The translations under genes and the position numbers were made by a program. This document shows, piece by piece, positions 6,692 to 6,760 of a stretch of 6,760 nucleotides of DNA. The notes under the pieces are model-generated. The model saw only the letters and a program-made list of their open reading frames with translations. It was not told the origin of the DNA and did no database searches. This stretch comes from Acidovorax sp. (GTDB lineage: Bacteria; Pseudomonadota; Gammaproteobacteria; Burkholderiales; Burkholderiaceae_C), in assembly GCA_030150585.1 (NCBI GenBank), contig JASLFM010000484.1, positions 1 to 6,760 on the forward strand, given 5' to 3'. Every line of letters starts with the position of its first letter. Position 1 is the stretch's first letter.

Positions 6692-6760
6692 GCCCACGTC
6701 CACCGCCGCCAGCGTGGCCACGCGGGCCGTGGGCGCCGCATCCACCACGGCGCTGTCGGC
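6684..6760 (+). CDS. Start of a phage gene cut by the window edge, possibly a holin
   Basis: Twenty-five codons are visible from the ATG at 6684, beginning MPEPTSTAASVATRAVGAAS and open to the last base. The start overlaps the Trp-rich gene by 8 nt and has a strong GGGAGG at good spacing. The Thr/Ala/Ser-rich start, without a signal peptide core yet, resembles the N-termini of small phage holins in beta-proteobacterial prophages, where the holin commonly follows the tail-fibre block. No membrane segment can be seen in the visible part, so the holin assignment is an inference from position and N-terminal style. Confidence 0.5.
   Translation, partial: MPEPTSTAASVATRAVGAASTTALS

Noticed and set aside
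5525..6748. A 407-codon open frame on the - strand spanning the small tail gene, the terminator and the Trp-rich gene
   Set aside because: It crosses two + genes with good RBSs as well as the terminator hairpin, has no family features and fits GC-driven loss of stop codons.

Overview
The window is a stretch of tail, fibre and lysis-side genes from a tailed bacteriophage or prophage, all read on the + strand. It is GC-rich (roughly two thirds G+C), with strongly G/C-ending codons. The proteins resemble those of siphovirus-type prophages in beta-proteobacteria, for example Comamonadaceae or other Burkholderiales. The host assignment is an inference from composition and protein style; no host gene, tRNA or attachment site is present to anchor it.

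Layout: (1) The first 3.1 kb is the 3' part of a tape measure gene, whose frame is already open at the first base of the window. It carries an alpha-helical N-terminal part, a Gly/Ala-rich hydrophobic stretch, a second helical region and a conserved C-terminal GTNYVP...HEGE block. (2) A 317-aa tail protein with a PTNR..FD block follows, starting at a TTG that overlaps the tape measure stop codon. (3) Next come a 218-aa fibre/adaptor-like protein, a 281-aa glycine-rich protein (26% Gly) and a 124-aa small tail-associated protein. Junctions are 4-nt overlaps or a single-base gap, so positions 2 to 5924 look like one translationally coupled operon. (4) A clear intrinsic terminator (5946-5970) closes this block. 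(5) Sixteen bases after its T-run begins a tryptophan-rich 234-aa protein of unknown function. It overlaps by 8 nt the start of a last gene cut off by the window edge, which by position could be a holin or other lysis gene.

How it works together: the tape measure protein sets tail length and probably reaches the cell envelope during DNA entry. The 317-aa protein probably sits at the distal tail. The 218-aa and glycine-rich proteins probably form the side or tip fibre that recognises the host, and the 124-aa protein accompanies them. The genes after the terminator probably begin the lysis region. No CRISPR array, tRNA, IS element, toxin-antitoxin pair or retroelement is visible, and I found no convincing previously undescribed defence or signalling system. 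The points most worth following up are the terminator placed directly before the lysis-side genes, the short tail-tip gene set, the glycine-rich putative receptor-binding protein and the Trp-rich unknown protein.
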